Assembly (NCBI RefSeq): GCF_030249855.1
Contig: NZ_JANURN010000008.1
Coordinates: 43,420-107,419, forward strand
Source of the DNA: Helicobacter_B zhangjianzhongii
Lineage (GTDB): Bacteria > Campylobacterota > Campylobacteria > Campylobacterales > Helicobacteraceae
DNA: 64,000 nt
Direction: 5' to 3'
The translations under genes were made by a program, and so were the position numbers. Under the pieces are notes generated by a model. It did not search any database. It was given only the letters and a program-made list of their open reading frames with translations, and was not told where the DNA came from. Numbering within the stretch: position 1 is the first letter of the stretch; every line of letters begins with the position of its first letter. Of the stretch, positions 8,591 to 18,022 are shown in pieces.

Positions 8591-9622
8591 ATGAAAGTAA
8601 AGGTGCTATGTGTCTCGCTGGTGGTGGCGCAGTGGGCGTGGGCGATGAATGTGGATAAAGCCAACTTTTATACGCGCGACTACCTAGACTTTGGGCAGAA
8701 TTTGGGGCAATTTACTCCGGGAGCGAAAAATCTCACAATCACTAGAAAAGATGGGCAGGTAGTTGATCTGCCAGACTTACCTTTCCCAGACTTTTCTAAA
8801 TTTGATGGCTCTAACCGCACTTCAGTAGGTGGAGCTTATACTGCTTCTGCGAAGCATATCGTGCATCCAAGAGATAAATTTATACCAAAACCAAACATTA
8901 AGCTTGGTGATTCATCGTATGCTGATCAAAAGGATAAAATATACGCAAGTGACTCCGCATACACAAGAGTCAATAAATTTATCGTAGAGGGAGGATATAA
9001 AGTTACAAGCCTCCGTGATGTAAAACAAAATGCCGAAAATTATATGACTCGCTATAAAGGCGAAGAGCATATTTTAGTATATAGAAGCGGTAGTGGGCGT
9101 ATGAGTTTCCAGCGTTGGGATGGTGGTCCCGGAGCTGGAGATTCTGTAAAAACAGGAGTTAGAGCAGGAGGCTTATTTTTTGTCAAGAAGGGCAATATTA
9201 GCGATGCTCAGTTATTGATACAGCGAAATGGCAATCATTATGGTCCTCTTAAAGGGCTTATCAACACAGGGGATAGTGGGAGTCCTGCCTTTGTGTTTAA
9301 TAATAAAACAAAGGAGTGGGAGCTTATAGGGACTGTTCACGGTGCTACGCCAGCAGATCCCAAATACCAAAGTGTAGTAAATACTTTTTGGGCTGTTGTT
9401 AATCCAAAAGAGCTTGATAATTTTAAAAAACAATTTGAAAAACAAAGACAAATAGACGATGGGCAGTATCACCAAGAGCGAGATAAAGACAGCGTATATA
9501 CTGAAAGCGGCACGATTAGGGTTGATGAAGCAGTAGATCAAGGCATAGGGGGAATAATCTTAAGGGGGGGGGTAAAACGCTTAACATTACAGGCAGCGGC
9601 TCTTTTAAAGGTGCGGGGATAG
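8591..9622 (+). CDS. S6-type autotransporter serine protease, N-terminal part (phase-OFF)
   Basis: This is the 5' part of a gene that continues at 9573-12714. Residues 1-19 are a signal peptide and AAGGA precedes the ATG. The passenger start looks like the S6 (IgA1-protease/SPATE) peptidase domain: a candidate catalytic His at 89 (SAKHIVHP), a candidate Asp at 121, and the unmistakable Ser229 in GDSGSPAF. With nine G at 9564-9572 the frame runs out into a short foreign tail and stops at 9622. Adding one G (or removing two) joins it to the downstream frame, giving one protein of 1374 residues. As sequenced, only a secreted protease-domain fragment would be made. The substrate is unknown. Confidence 0.88.
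   Translation: MKVKVLCVSLVVAQWAWAMNVDKANFYTRDYLDFGQNLGQFTPGAKNLTITRKDGQVVDLPDLPFPDFSKFDGSNRTSVGGAYTASAKHIVHPRDKFIPKPNIKLGDSSYADQKDKIYASDSAYTRVNKFIVEGGYKVTSLRDVKQNAENYMTRYKGEEHILVYRSGSGRMSFQRWDGGPGAGDSVKTGVRAGGLFFVKKGNISDAQLLIQRNGNHYGPLKGLINTGDSGSPAFVFNNKTKEWELIGTVHGATPADPKYQSVVNTFWAVVNPKELDNFKKQFEKQRQIDDGQYHQERDKDSVYTESGTIRVDEAVDQGIGGIILRGGVKRLTLQAAALLKVRG
9564..9572. repeat. G9 phase-variation tract inside the autotransporter gene
   Basis: Nine consecutive G lie inside the coding region just after the protease domain. Reading with ten G gives RGGGKTLNITGSGSFKGAG, a natural autotransporter passenger sequence that stays open to 12714. Nine G gives a frameshift and an early stop. This fits slipped-strand ON/OFF switching; the sequenced state is OFF. 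Confidence 0.9.
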
Positions 9623-9729
9623 ATATAGATGATAAAGATTCTAAAGTAGTATGGGGTATAGAAGTCAAAGGGGATTTACATAAAATCGGCAAAGGGGAGC
9701 TAGAAGTAACTAAGCAAACAAATGGTGCT

Positions 9730-12714
9730 TTGCGTATGGGCGAGGGCAAGGTAAGGCTAAGGGCTGAAAATAGCTTTAATAGTGTCTATCTAGGCAATAG
9801 AGAGGGTGAGCTGATAATTGAAAATGAAAAGGCGATAAGCGATTATAATCAAGTGAGCTTTAGCAAAAGTGGAGGCACACTCAATCTCAATGGCTTTAAT
9901 GCTACGATGAGTGGGGTTAAAGCATATAATGCGAGTGCTTTTATCACTAATAAAAATGAAGAAAAGCTCTCCACTCTCACACTCAATAACACAAGCAAAA
10001 CGATGATACACGCCCATATCAGCGGCAATACCACCATACAAGCACAGGCTACTAACAATAACACAAGCGACAATAAGGCAATCATCTTTGATGGGGGCTT
10101 TGCTATAAAAGAGCTAAAGGGGAGCGGTCAGCATATCGTGCTGCAAGGCAAACCTGTGCCACACGCGACTTGGGAGGGTGGTTGCACAGGTGGTAGTCAG
10201 TTTCCTATCCCTATTCCTAAAGAGTGCAAAGTAGGGCATTATATCAATAGATATGAATCTCAATATCCTAATATGACTACTCAAGGCGTAAGCTTCAACC
10301 AGCCCGATTGGCTGCAAAGGGAGTATCGCGGGAATATCAGCCTTGATAACGGCTCAAAGCTCTATATAGAAAAAAATGCCGATGTCAAAGCAAATATCAC
10401 ACTTGATAACTCTACCCTAGAGTTTAATAGCAAAATGCTCTATATTGATAAACACGACAGCAAACAACTAAATCAAAACATAGCGAGTCAAAGTCTTAAC
10501 AATGGTAACACAAAAGACACTATCACCTATAAAGGCGATATAATCGCAAAAAATAGCTCAAAGATAGAATCCAAAAATGGTATCAAAAGCTTTGAAGCAA
10601 GTGTATATTTGGATAATAAATCTAGCTTAAGTGCTCCCAACGATGATATAAAGCTCCTAGCAGGAGGGCTTACCTTGCTTAATGGCAGCACCTTTAGCGC
10701 GAAGTCCTTGAGTGTTGATAAGGTAGAAAGCTTAATATGGATAGATAAGGATTCTAGCCTAAGCCTAACAAGTGGCATTACTATCAAAGATAGCCCCTTT
10801 ACTGCGCTCTACACCGCTAAAGAAGACTTCAGTAAAAGCAACGCCACAACACCTACTGCTAGAAGCACGACTCCTAGCCCAGCCGCCCAAGCAAATCCCA
10901 CAATCACTGCTACAAACTCCACACTCTATATCGCCAAAGACTCTCAAATCCCTAGCATAAGCCTACAAAGCAACTCTAAAGTATGGTTTGAGTATATGAG
11001 CGATAGCACGAGCTTAGGCAAGATCAATTTTGCTAGCAATGGCGGTAGTAATACCATAATGGCACAGACTCTCCACCACGCACAAGGGCAGAATATGGCG
11101 TGGCATAGCAATGCGAGCGCGCGTAGCGCAAGCGGTAGCAATGGCGCGATAGCAAGCCTTACAATCACAGATATGCTACACCTTAGCAATGTCGGTGGCA
11201 CAAGCGGCACAAATAACGGCAACGGCGACACAAGCTCCGCAAACACTAGCGATGACAATCGCTTCCTAGCCCTAAATTTACCAAACACTACCCTACACTT
11301 TGCTAGCAATGCGCGTGTGTGGGTGGAGTTTGCCAAGACGCACGATGAGCTTTTCGCCGATACGACTCTAAACCACGATGGCAGCAAGCTCTATCCAATG
11401 CTAAAGGCTAAAAAGCTAGAGACCAAGGGCGATCTCATCGTGGGCTTTGCTGGGCAGACTAGCCGCAGCACAAGACAGGCTGTGGCTACGCACACAAGCA
11501 CGGGCATAGACATAAGCTTCACAGATATAAATCAAGTCGATCCTAGCAAAATCCTAGCCGACATCAGCAAAACACTGCCGAGCATAAAAGAGATAGATTC
11601 TAGGCAGAAAATCTTGCTAGATAGCCTGCTACTCGCACAGAGAGATCATCAGCTTGTGCTTGATGCGGCGTTTAATAAGCATAGTGTCGCAGCGGCTACG
11701 CAGCTGCTACAAGGTATCCAAAGGATTGATAGCAATGCCAAGCAAATCGCTAAAAATGTCAGCCAAGATGCCAATCTAGCCCTAATCAACGAGCAGCACA
11801 ATATCATCACAAACCGCATAAGCACTCTTAGGCTTAGTCGCAAAGACGCGCCGCTAAATCAAGCTGTCCGCCTTGCCGCGCTTAAAAGCGATGTGCCAGA
11901 TAAGTCGCTCACAAGGGCGGCTTTAAACAAGCCACTGCGCAATAATGTGTGGATCAACGCTGGGGGCGGATATTTCAATGGCGCAGGTGGTAGCGCAAGC
12001 AGCGGCTATCTAGCATACACTAGCACCAATATGGGCTATGATAGGAGCTTTGGCAGTGGGGAGAGAAGCTGGGTAGCAGGGGGGCTACTAAGCTTTGGCG
12101 CAAGCTTTGGGAGCAATAGCGCGTATAGGGAAAATGCGATGAACTATGGGGCTGGGCTGTATAGCGCGATGAAGCTTGGGGCAAATGAGCTGCAGCTTGA
12201 TGGCAGCTATGTCGCAAGCCTAAGCCAAAAATCCGCGCAAAATGTGGATAGGATCGAGACGCTTAATCATAGCGTGGGGGTCAATGCGACTTATAAATAC
12301 GCGCTTGAGATAGGCAGGAGCAATGCGATAAAGCCGGTGCTAGGGCTAGAGTATGTGGCGAATATGATGGCAGGATATACGCTCGATCTGCTAAGGGTCA
12401 ATGACTATACCTACTACGCGCTAAGTGGGCTTGCTGGGCTAGAGTATGCCTACACAAATAAGAGCTTTTTCTTTAGCATTCGCGGAGCTGGGAAAAAGGC
12501 TTTTGCAAGGGCTGGCGATGTGCAAGTGGGGATAGATGGGGCAAATCGCTTTGTCGGCTATGCGTTGCAGGGTGATGAGATGATATATAAGCTAGATTGT
12601 ATGGGGGACTATAAAGTGGGCGCGCTGACTTTGGGGGCTGCGGCGAACTTGCAAGCGACTATGAGCGGGAGAATGGGGGTGAGTGGGCTGGTGAAAATGG
12701 AATACAGATTCTAG
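9730..12714 (+). CDS. S6-type autotransporter, passenger and beta-barrel part
   Basis: This is the 3' part of the gene that starts at 8591; the frame is open from just after the G9 tract. The first usable ATG is at 9730, but it has no convincing RBS and is probably not a real start. The passenger is rich in Asn/Ser/Gly with repeated beta-helix-like strands. The last about 270 residues form the type V secretion barrel, beginning around NNVWINAGGGYFNGAG and ending in KMEYRF with the terminal phenylalanine needed by the BAM complex. When the G tract is in frame, the barrel would sit in the outer membrane and present or release the protease passenger. Confidence 0.88.
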   Translation: MRMGEGKVRLRAENSFNSVYLGNREGELIIENEKAISDYNQVSFSKSGGTLNLNGFNATMSGVKAYNASAFITNKNEEKLSTLTLNNTSKTMIHAHISGNTTIQAQATNNNTSDNKAIIFDGGFAIKELKGSGQHIVLQGKPVPHATWEGGCTGGSQFPIPIPKECKVGHYINRYESQYPNMTTQGVSFNQPDWLQREYRGNISLDNGSKLYIEKNADVKANITLDNSTLEFNSKMLYIDKHDSKQLNQNIASQSLNNGNTKDTITYKGDIIAKNSSKIESKNGIKSFEASVYLDNKSSLSAPNDDIKLLAGGLTLLNGSTFSAKSLSVDKVESLIWIDKDSSLSLTSGITIKDSPFTALYTAKEDFSKSNATTPTARSTTPSPAAQANPTITATNSTLYIAKDSQIPSISLQSNSKVWFEYMSDSTSLGKINFASNGGSNTIMAQTLHHAQGQNMAWHSNASARSASGSNGAIASLTITDMLHLSNVGGTSGTNNGNGDTSSANTSDDNRFLALNLPNTTLHFASNARVWVEFAKTHDELFADTTLNHDGSKLYPMLKAKKLETKGDLIVGFAGQTSRSTRQAVATHTSTGIDISFTDINQVDPSKILADISKTLPSIKEIDSRQKILLDSLLLAQRDHQLVLDAAFNKHSVAAATQLLQGIQRIDSNAKQIAKNVSQDANLALINEQHNIITNRISTLRLSRKDAPLNQAVRLAALKSDVPDKSLTRAALNKPLRNNVWINAGGGYFNGAGGSASSGYLAYTSTNMGYDRSFGSGERSWVAGGLLSFGASFGSNSAYRENAMNYGAGLYSAMKLGANELQLDGSYVASLSQKSAQNVDRIETLNHSVGVNATYKYALEIGRSNAIKPVLGLEYVANMMAGYTLDLLRVNDYTYYALSGLAGLEYAYTNKSFFFSIRGAGKKAFARAGDVQVGIDGANRFVGYALQGDEMIYKLDCMGDYKVGALTLGAAANLQATMSGRMGVSGLVKMEYRF

Positions 12715-13160
12715 AGGCTGGTGGATTCAGCTTTTGGGCTAGAATCGCGGATTTCATCGCCGCGCTGCGTCGATAGACCTCTAGTCTTATCTCCTTGCGC
12801 GGCTCGAAAAGCCACGATTCTATCTCCAAAATCCTAGAATCCACTTTTGACATTAAAGCCCTTTTTTACGCTTCACGCCTTTTTCTGTCATTGCGAGCTT
12901 TGCGATAGCAAAGCGTGGCAATCCACAAGCACAAAAAACGCAAAGCGAAGCTTCTTTAGAAAAGTGGATTCTAGCGATGATTATTCTGCTAGCGCAGAAT
13001 GTATGGATTACTAAAGAAGCTGCGCTGCGCTTGCTTTGCCACGCGGACAAGTCCGCTCGCAATGACAGATAAAGACATTTTTAAAAAAGTGGATTCTAGT
13101 GTGGATCGCCACGCTTATTTTACTCGCTCGCGATGATAGCAAAGGGGTCGCACCCTGCTG
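12715..13160. repeat. Intergenic repeat cluster between autotransporter and gyrA
   Basis: The gap holds only repeats and the gyrA promoter. It contains a copy of a roughly 100-bp repeat (about 12723-12820) also found at 27034-27135 and, inverted, at 42650-42770. GTGGATTCTAG motifs lie at 12834-12844 (minus), 12965-12975 and 13089-13099. Palindromic units lie at 12887-12924, 13037-13067 (with an inner GCGGACAAGTCCGC hairpin) and 13103-13137. A stretch at about 13003-13069 recurs almost unchanged at 18177-18243. No gene is supported here. Confidence 0.8.
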
Positions 13161-13179
13161 GCTTTAAGCAAATTTTAGC

Positions 13180-13185
13180 TACAAT
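13180..13185 (+). promoter_or_regulatory. Candidate -10 box of gyrA
   Basis: TACAAT lies 55 nt before the gyrA ATG, downstream of all the repeats. No clear -35 element is visible, which is usual for sigma-80 promoters in Helicobacter. Confidence 0.4.
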
Positions 13186-13240
13186 CCCTGCCTTATTTGT
13201 GCTTACAAACTTAGCAATACAGGGTAGTGAAGGAGTGTTT

Positions 13241-15727
13241 ATGGAGCATCTTTTAGATGATCAAAGTGTCGTTGATGTGCATATTGATGATTCGATTAAA
13301 GAGAGTTATTTAAATTATTCTATGAGCGTGATTGTGGGGCGCGCGCTCCCAGATGCCAAAGATGGCTTAAAGCCCGTGCATAGAAGGATTTTGTATGCGA
13401 TGGACGATCTAGGGGCAAACTCTCGCGCCAAGCATAAAAAAAGCGCGCGTATCGTGGGCGATGTCATAGGGAAATACCACCCCCACGGCGATATTGCAGT
13501 CTATGACGCGCTTGTGCGTATGGCACAGGACTTTTCTATGCGCTTGCCACTTGTCGATGGGCACGGGAATTTTGGCTCAATCGATGGCGATAATGCCGCG
13601 GCTATGCGCTATACAGGTGCGCGTATGGCAGCTGCGAGTGAAGAGATTTTGCGCGATATTGATAAGGACACGGTGGAGTTTGTCGCAAACTATGATGATA
13701 GTCTAAAAGAGCCAGATGTCCTGCCTAGCAGGATCCCAAATCTCCTTGTCAATGGCTCAAGTGGGATTGCTGTGGGTATGGCGACAAGTATCCCGCCGCA
13801 TAGGCTTGATGAGATCATTGACGCGCTTGTGTATGTGATCGATAGCCCAGAAGCTTCACTAGAAGAGCTGCTTTCCTTTGTGCAGGGACCAGATTTCCCC
13901 ACAGGTGGGATCATCTATGGCAAGCAAGGCATAATCGATGCCTACCGCACAGGGCGAGGCAGGATCCGCGTGCGCGCCAAAACCCATATAGAAAAAACCA
14001 AGACCAAAGACATCATCATCATCGATGAAATCCCCTACCAAGTCAATAAAGCAAAGCTTGTAGAGCAAATCAGCGAGCTAGCGCGTGATAAGGTCATCGA
14101 AGGGATCGCTGAAGTGCGCGATGAGAGCGATAAAGAGGGTATGCGCGTGGTGATAGAGCTTAAAAGAGATGCGATGAGTGAGATTGTGCTAAATAATCTC
14201 TACAAATCCACGACAATGGAGACTACCTTTGGGATTATCCTGCTTGCGATTAACAACAAAGAGCCAAAGATTTTCACACTTTTAGAGCTATTAAATATTT
14301 TCATCTCTCATCGTAAAACAATCGTGATCCGCCGCACGATTTTTGAGCTAGAAAAGGCTAAAGCTAGGGCGCATATCCTAGAGGGGCTAAAAATCGCGCT
14401 TGATCATATCGATGAGGTTATAGCACTTATCAAAGCAAGTGCCAATACCGAAGAAGCCCACGATGGACTTATGAAGACATTTGGGCTAAGTAGCTTGCAG
14501 GCTAAGGCGATTTTAGAAATGCGCTTGCAGCGGCTCACAGGGCTAGAGCGCGATAAAATCGAGCAAGAATACGCCGAGCTACTTGCGCAAATCGAGTATC
14601 TAAATAGCATTCTAAAAAGCGAAGAGAAGCTAAAAGAGATCATCAAAGAGGAGTTACTAGAGGTGAAAGAGAAGTTTTCTAGCCCCCGCCTTACGCAGAT
14701 TGAAGAAGACTATGATGCTATCGATATAGAAGATCTTATCCCCAATGAGCCGGTGGTTGTAACGATGAGCCACCGCGGCTATGTCAAGCGCGTGCTGCTA
14801 AAAACTTATGAAAAGCAGCACCGCGGAGGCAAGGGCAAGATTAGCGGTAATACGCACGAAGATGACTTTATAGAATCCTTTTTCATCGCTAATACGCACG
14901 ATACGATACTATTTATCACCAATAAAGGGCAGCTTTACTGGCTCAAAGTCTATAAAATCCCAGAAGCTGGGCGCACGGCGATTGGCAAAGCAGTGGTCAA
15001 TCTCATCAATATCCAGCCAGATGAGAAGATTATGGCGACTATCACGACCAAAGATTTTAATAGCGATAAATCGCTAGTGTTTTTCACGAAAAATGGCATC
15101 GTCAAGCGCACAAATCTAAGCGAGTATAGCAATATCCGCTCTGTGGGCGTGCGTGCGATCAATCTTGATGAAAACGATGAGCTTGTGAGCGCGAATATTG
15201 TGGATTCTAGTGTCAAAGAGCTCTTCATCGCCACGCATAAGGGTATGTGTATCCGCTTTAGTATCAATGATATACGCGAGATTGGCAGAGTGGCTAGGGG
15301 TGTTACAGGAATCCGCTTTAAAGAAAAGGGCGATTGCGTGATCGCCGCTACCACCATAAGCAGCGATAATGACAAGCTGCTAACCGTGAGTGAGCAAGGT
15401 ATCGGCAAGCAGACCCTAGCGGGAGAATACCGCTTGCAGTCGCGCGGAGGCAAGGGTGTGATTGTGATGAAGCTCACTAGTAAAACAGGCGATCTTGTGA
15501 GCATTGTCAATGTCAATGATGAAAATATGGATCTAATGGTGCTAACCACCAAGGGCAAGATGATACGAGTCGATACCAATGCGATCCGCGAAGCAGGGCG
15601 CAACACAAGCGGCGTGAAAATCGTCAATGTAGGGGGCGAGAAAGTCGCCTTTGCGGTAACTTGCCCCAAAGAAGAAAGAGAAGAGACAAGCGAAGATGAA
15701 GCAAGCGCAAGTAATGAAGCAGAGTAA
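13241..15727 (+). CDS. gyrA: DNA gyrase subunit A
   Basis: The ATP-independent breakage-reunion subunit of gyrase. The ATG at 13241 (RBS AAGGAGT) gives the normal N-terminus MEHLLDD and 828 residues; an in-frame upstream ATG at 13133 would add 36 repeat-derived residues and is rejected. The catalytic tyrosine lies in the AAMRYTGARM block, and the C-terminal half has the DNA-wrapping blades including a QSRGGKGV gyrase box. The quinolone-resistance region reads HGDIAVYDAL: residue 85, equivalent to Ser83 of E. coli, Thr86 of C. jejuni and Asn87 of H. pylori, is Ile (ATT, 13493-13495), while the acidic residue (Asp89) is intact. A hydrophobic residue at this position is a classic fluoroquinolone-resistance change. 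Confidence 0.97.
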   Translation: MEHLLDDQSVVDVHIDDSIKESYLNYSMSVIVGRALPDAKDGLKPVHRRILYAMDDLGANSRAKHKKSARIVGDVIGKYHPHGDIAVYDALVRMAQDFSMRLPLVDGHGNFGSIDGDNAAAMRYTGARMAAASEEILRDIDKDTVEFVANYDDSLKEPDVLPSRIPNLLVNGSSGIAVGMATSIPPHRLDEIIDALVYVIDSPEASLEELLSFVQGPDFPTGGIIYGKQGIIDAYRTGRGRIRVRAKTHIEKTKTKDIIIIDEIPYQVNKAKLVEQISELARDKVIEGIAEVRDESDKEGMRVVIELKRDAMSEIVLNNLYKSTTMETTFGIILLAINNKEPKIFTLLELLNIFISHRKTIVIRRTIFELEKAKARAHILEGLKIALDHIDEVIALIKASANTEEAHDGLMKTFGLSSLQAKAILEMRLQRLTGLERDKIEQEYAELLAQIEYLNSILKSEEKLKEIIKEELLEVKEKFSSPRLTQIEEDYDAIDIEDLIPNEPVVVTMSHRGYVKRVLLKTYEKQHRGGKGKISGNTHEDDFIESFFIANTHDTILFITNKGQLYWLKVYKIPEAGRTAIGKAVVNLINIQPDEKIMATITTKDFNSDKSLVFFTKNGIVKRTNLSEYSNIRSVGVRAINLDENDELVSANIVDSSVKELFIATHKGMCIRFSINDIREIGRVARGVTGIRFKEKGDCVIAATTISSDNDKLLTVSEQGIGKQTLAGEYRLQSRGGKGVIVMKLTSKTGDLVSIVNVNDENMDLMVLTTKGKMIRVDTNAIREAGRNTSGVKIVNVGGEKVAFAVTCPKEEREETSEDEASASNEAE

Positions 15728-15730
15728 AAC

Positions 15731-15743
15731 GGGGGGGGGGGGG
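15731..15743. repeat. G13 tract directly after gyrA
   Basis: Thirteen consecutive G begin 4 nt after the gyrA stop. The frame of the downstream phosphoglycerol transferase is open back through this tract. ATGs at 15696 and 15714, inside the gyrA 3' end, would join it if the tract had 14 or 11 G; with 13 G they stop at 15756-15758. The tract is therefore placed like a phase-variation switch; the sequenced state appears OFF. Confidence 0.7.
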
Positions 15744-16228
15744 AACTTAGGCGCGTAGGCTTTCCGGCTAAAAATGGCGATCGCTACGGCGATTCTGCGC
15801 TCATTACCACTCAAGGTAAATCCCTTGAATCGCCTTGCGAAGCCCCATTTTTAGCACGAAAATCCAACCGCGAGCAAAGTTATCCAAAAAATACACAAAG
15901 CCCCGTTTCTAGCTCAAAAATCCTAGAATCCCAAAGTGGCACTGAAATTACAAACCCAACCGCGAGCGACTCTACACCACAAAGCTCACAAAACGCCGAT
16001 TCTAGCTCCACAATCTTAGAATCCCACAGCGATAGTGAAAAATCTCCAATAGCCAAAAGCCCAAAACGCAGTTTCTTTAGAAAACAAGCGAAGCGAAGTT
16101 TCTTTAGAAAACAAGGCAAAGCCGCAGTTTCTTTAGTAAATCCAACCGCGAGCAAGCTTAAACTAGAATCCACTTTTGAGCAAAACAGCCATTCTGCACA
16201 CAACGCTTATTTATCGTCATCGCGAGCC
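15744..16228 (+). other. Open, repeat-built N-terminal extension of the OpgB-like gene
   Basis: Frame 2 has no stop from 15728 to the gene body at 16229, 167 codons, and no ATG, GTG or TTG until 16229. The translation is Ser/Lys/Asn-rich and built from DNA repeats: a CCAACCGCGAGC unit three times (about 15864, 15956, 16143), a TTTCTTTAGAAAACAA unit at least twice (about 16072-16112), and GTGGATTCTAG-type motifs read as LES or LESTF. It is probably a disordered cytoplasmic extension translated only when the G13 tract shifts, but it could be untranslated. Confidence 0.5.
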
Positions 16229-18022
16229 TTGCGCCAGCAAGGCGTGGCGATCCATAAATCCGCGCAAGTGGATTCTAGTGTGGATTGCCACGCAACCGCG
16301 CTTGCTCGCAATGACAGAGAAAATAGCCCCTGTGAAAAAGCGGATTCTAGAGACAATGCCGAAAATATAAAAAACCTAGAATCCACTTTTGACAACACCG
16401 CGCAAAAAAGCAAAAAAGCGGATTCTAGGGTTGAAGCGCAATCTTTTCACATTATTCTTCTTACATCGACACTTTTCGCCCAAGCATTTCTTGCGCGTGC
16501 TGGAGTGTTTCTCTGCAGTTTTTGTGTATTTTTCCCATTTTTTGCGACATTGTGGGTGCGCAGGACCTTTGGCAAGGTGGATCTTAGCCAGATCATCTTC
16601 CACCTGCGCTTCCCTGTCGCGCCAAATGCCATTGATGTGGATTTTGTCTTTGCTTTTCTTGGTGTAGTTCTCTTGCCTAGCCTTGCTATCTCGCTAGCTC
16701 TTGCGCACCCTAGTGGCACGGCTAGGGTGTTTGTAGCGATTTTTGCTCTGTGCAAGCGGGGCTTTGTGTTAGGCAAGCACATAGTCTGCAAGCACTCTAT
16801 GCTAGCGCGCTATGTGCTTATCATTGCACTTGGTATCTATGGCTGGAGCTATGTGGGCAAAAAGCTAAAAATCAGCGAGTTTATCGCAAGCAACAAAGCG
16901 CATAAAACTTATAGCACCTTTTATGAGAGCCACTACAAGGTCCCCGATATAGAATCCATAAAGCAAAGCTTCTCTATGGTGGCAAAGCCTAGAAATTTGC
17001 TTGTGATTTATATGGAGTCTATGGAATCATCGTTTGCAAGCACAAATCCACACGATTTTATCCCAAGTATTGCTACGCCTAATCTCATTCCAAATTTAAG
17101 CACTCTAGCTTCAAGGGGGGTGAGCTTTAGCCATATCAAGCAGACCATAGGCACAGGCTGGACGATCGCTGGGCTTATCTCCTATAACTGCGCTTTCCCG
17201 CAAACTTGGCTGCCCTTTAATGCTGGCTTTAATGACAATGTCGCACGCTATTTTTTGCACTCGGCTACTTGCTTGGGCGATGTGTTTAGCGCGCTTGGCT
17301 ATGAGCAGGCGTTTTTCCGCGGGGCGAATGCGGATTTCGCTGGGTCTAGGGGGTTTTTCACCTCGCATAATATCCCTATAAATGACCTTGCTTCCATAGA
17401 GGATTATGCGCAGGGCTTTGGGGATTATCGTAATGATTGGGGCGTGAAAGACTCCGTGCTTTTTAGCTATGTCAAAGAATATTTACAAGAGTATGCTGCT
17501 AAAAAGGACAAAAAGCCCTTTGCCTTTTATGTGCTAAGTGCCGATACACACGCCCCGGGATTTGTGGATAAGGCGCAGTGCGATCTCCCCACAAGCTATG
17601 CCAACTCCCTGCACTGCTTTGATGGGATTGTGGGGGAGTTTGTGGAGTGGTTTTTGCAGAGTCCTTTGGCAAAGGATACGACTTTGGTCCTGCTAGGAGA
17701 TCATCTCACAATGCAGCAGCGATTTGTGCGAGATGGCACAAGCAGAAGTATCTACAATGCTTTCATCAATCCCACTTTCACCAAGCCGCCCACGCAAGAT
17801 CTGCTAGCAAATCGCGCCCTTAGCCACTTTGACATCACAGCATTACTACTAGATTCTATCGCTATCCCTACACGCGCCTTTGGGCTAGGGCGCAACCCTC
17901 TCTATGGGCACACGCTTCAAGAGCAGCTAGGGGAGGATACCCTTGCCGCAGAGCTTGGCAAGCCCTCAAGAGTATATGAGGGCTTTTGGGAGTTTGATAG
18001 AGATAAGCCCACACAGCACTAG
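16229..18022 (+). CDS. OpgB/LTA-synthase-like phosphoglycerol transferase (sulfatase fold)
   Basis: The body is a membrane-anchored member of the MdoB/LTA-synthase family, which moves phosphoglycerol-type groups to surface glycans. Hydrophobic segments lie at about residues 73-105, 130-155 and 185-205, followed by a periplasmic catalytic domain. Metal and nucleophile motifs are present: the Glu of YMESMESS, the Thr of GTGWTIAGL (as in OpgB), and the Asp-His pair of LLGDHLTM. The first possible start, TTG at 16229, lies inside a palindromic repeat and has no RBS. The frame is open back to the G13 tract, so the true start is probably ATG 15696 or 15714 and the gene is OFF as sequenced. The first about 70 residues are repeat-derived. 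The acceptor is unknown. Confidence 0.8.
   Translation: MRQQGVAIHKSAQVDSSVDCHATALARNDRENSPCEKADSRDNAENIKNLESTFDNTAQKSKKADSRVEAQSFHIILLTSTLFAQAFLARAGVFLCSFCVFFPFFATLWVRRTFGKVDLSQIIFHLRFPVAPNAIDVDFVFAFLGVVLLPSLAISLALAHPSGTARVFVAIFALCKRGFVLGKHIVCKHSMLARYVLIIALGIYGWSYVGKKLKISEFIASNKAHKTYSTFYESHYKVPDIESIKQSFSMVAKPRNLLVIYMESMESSFASTNPHDFIPSIATPNLIPNLSTLASRGVSFSHIKQTIGTGWTIAGLISYNCAFPQTWLPFNAGFNDNVARYFLHSATCLGDVFSALGYEQAFFRGANADFAGSRGFFTSHNIPINDLASIEDYAQGFGDYRNDWGVKDSVLFSYVKEYLQEYAAKKDKKPFAFYVLSADTHAPGFVDKAQCDLPTSYANSLHCFDGIVGEFVEWFLQSPLAKDTTLVLLGDHLTMQQRFVRDGTSRSIYNAFINPTFTKPPTQDLLANRALSHFDITALLLDSIAIPTRAFGLGRNPLYGHTLQEQLGEDTLAAELGKPSRVYEGFWEFDRDKPTQH

Noticed and set aside
13133..13240. N-terminal extension of GyrA by 36 residues
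   Set aside because: The sequence includes palindromic-repeat DNA, and the conserved MEHLLDD start has the good RBS at 13241.
15880..16203. 107-codon minus-strand frame opposite the OpgB-like extension
   Set aside because: Leu/Ser/Phe-rich reverse reading of repeat DNA with no RBS; the plus frame is open further and leads into a real domain.
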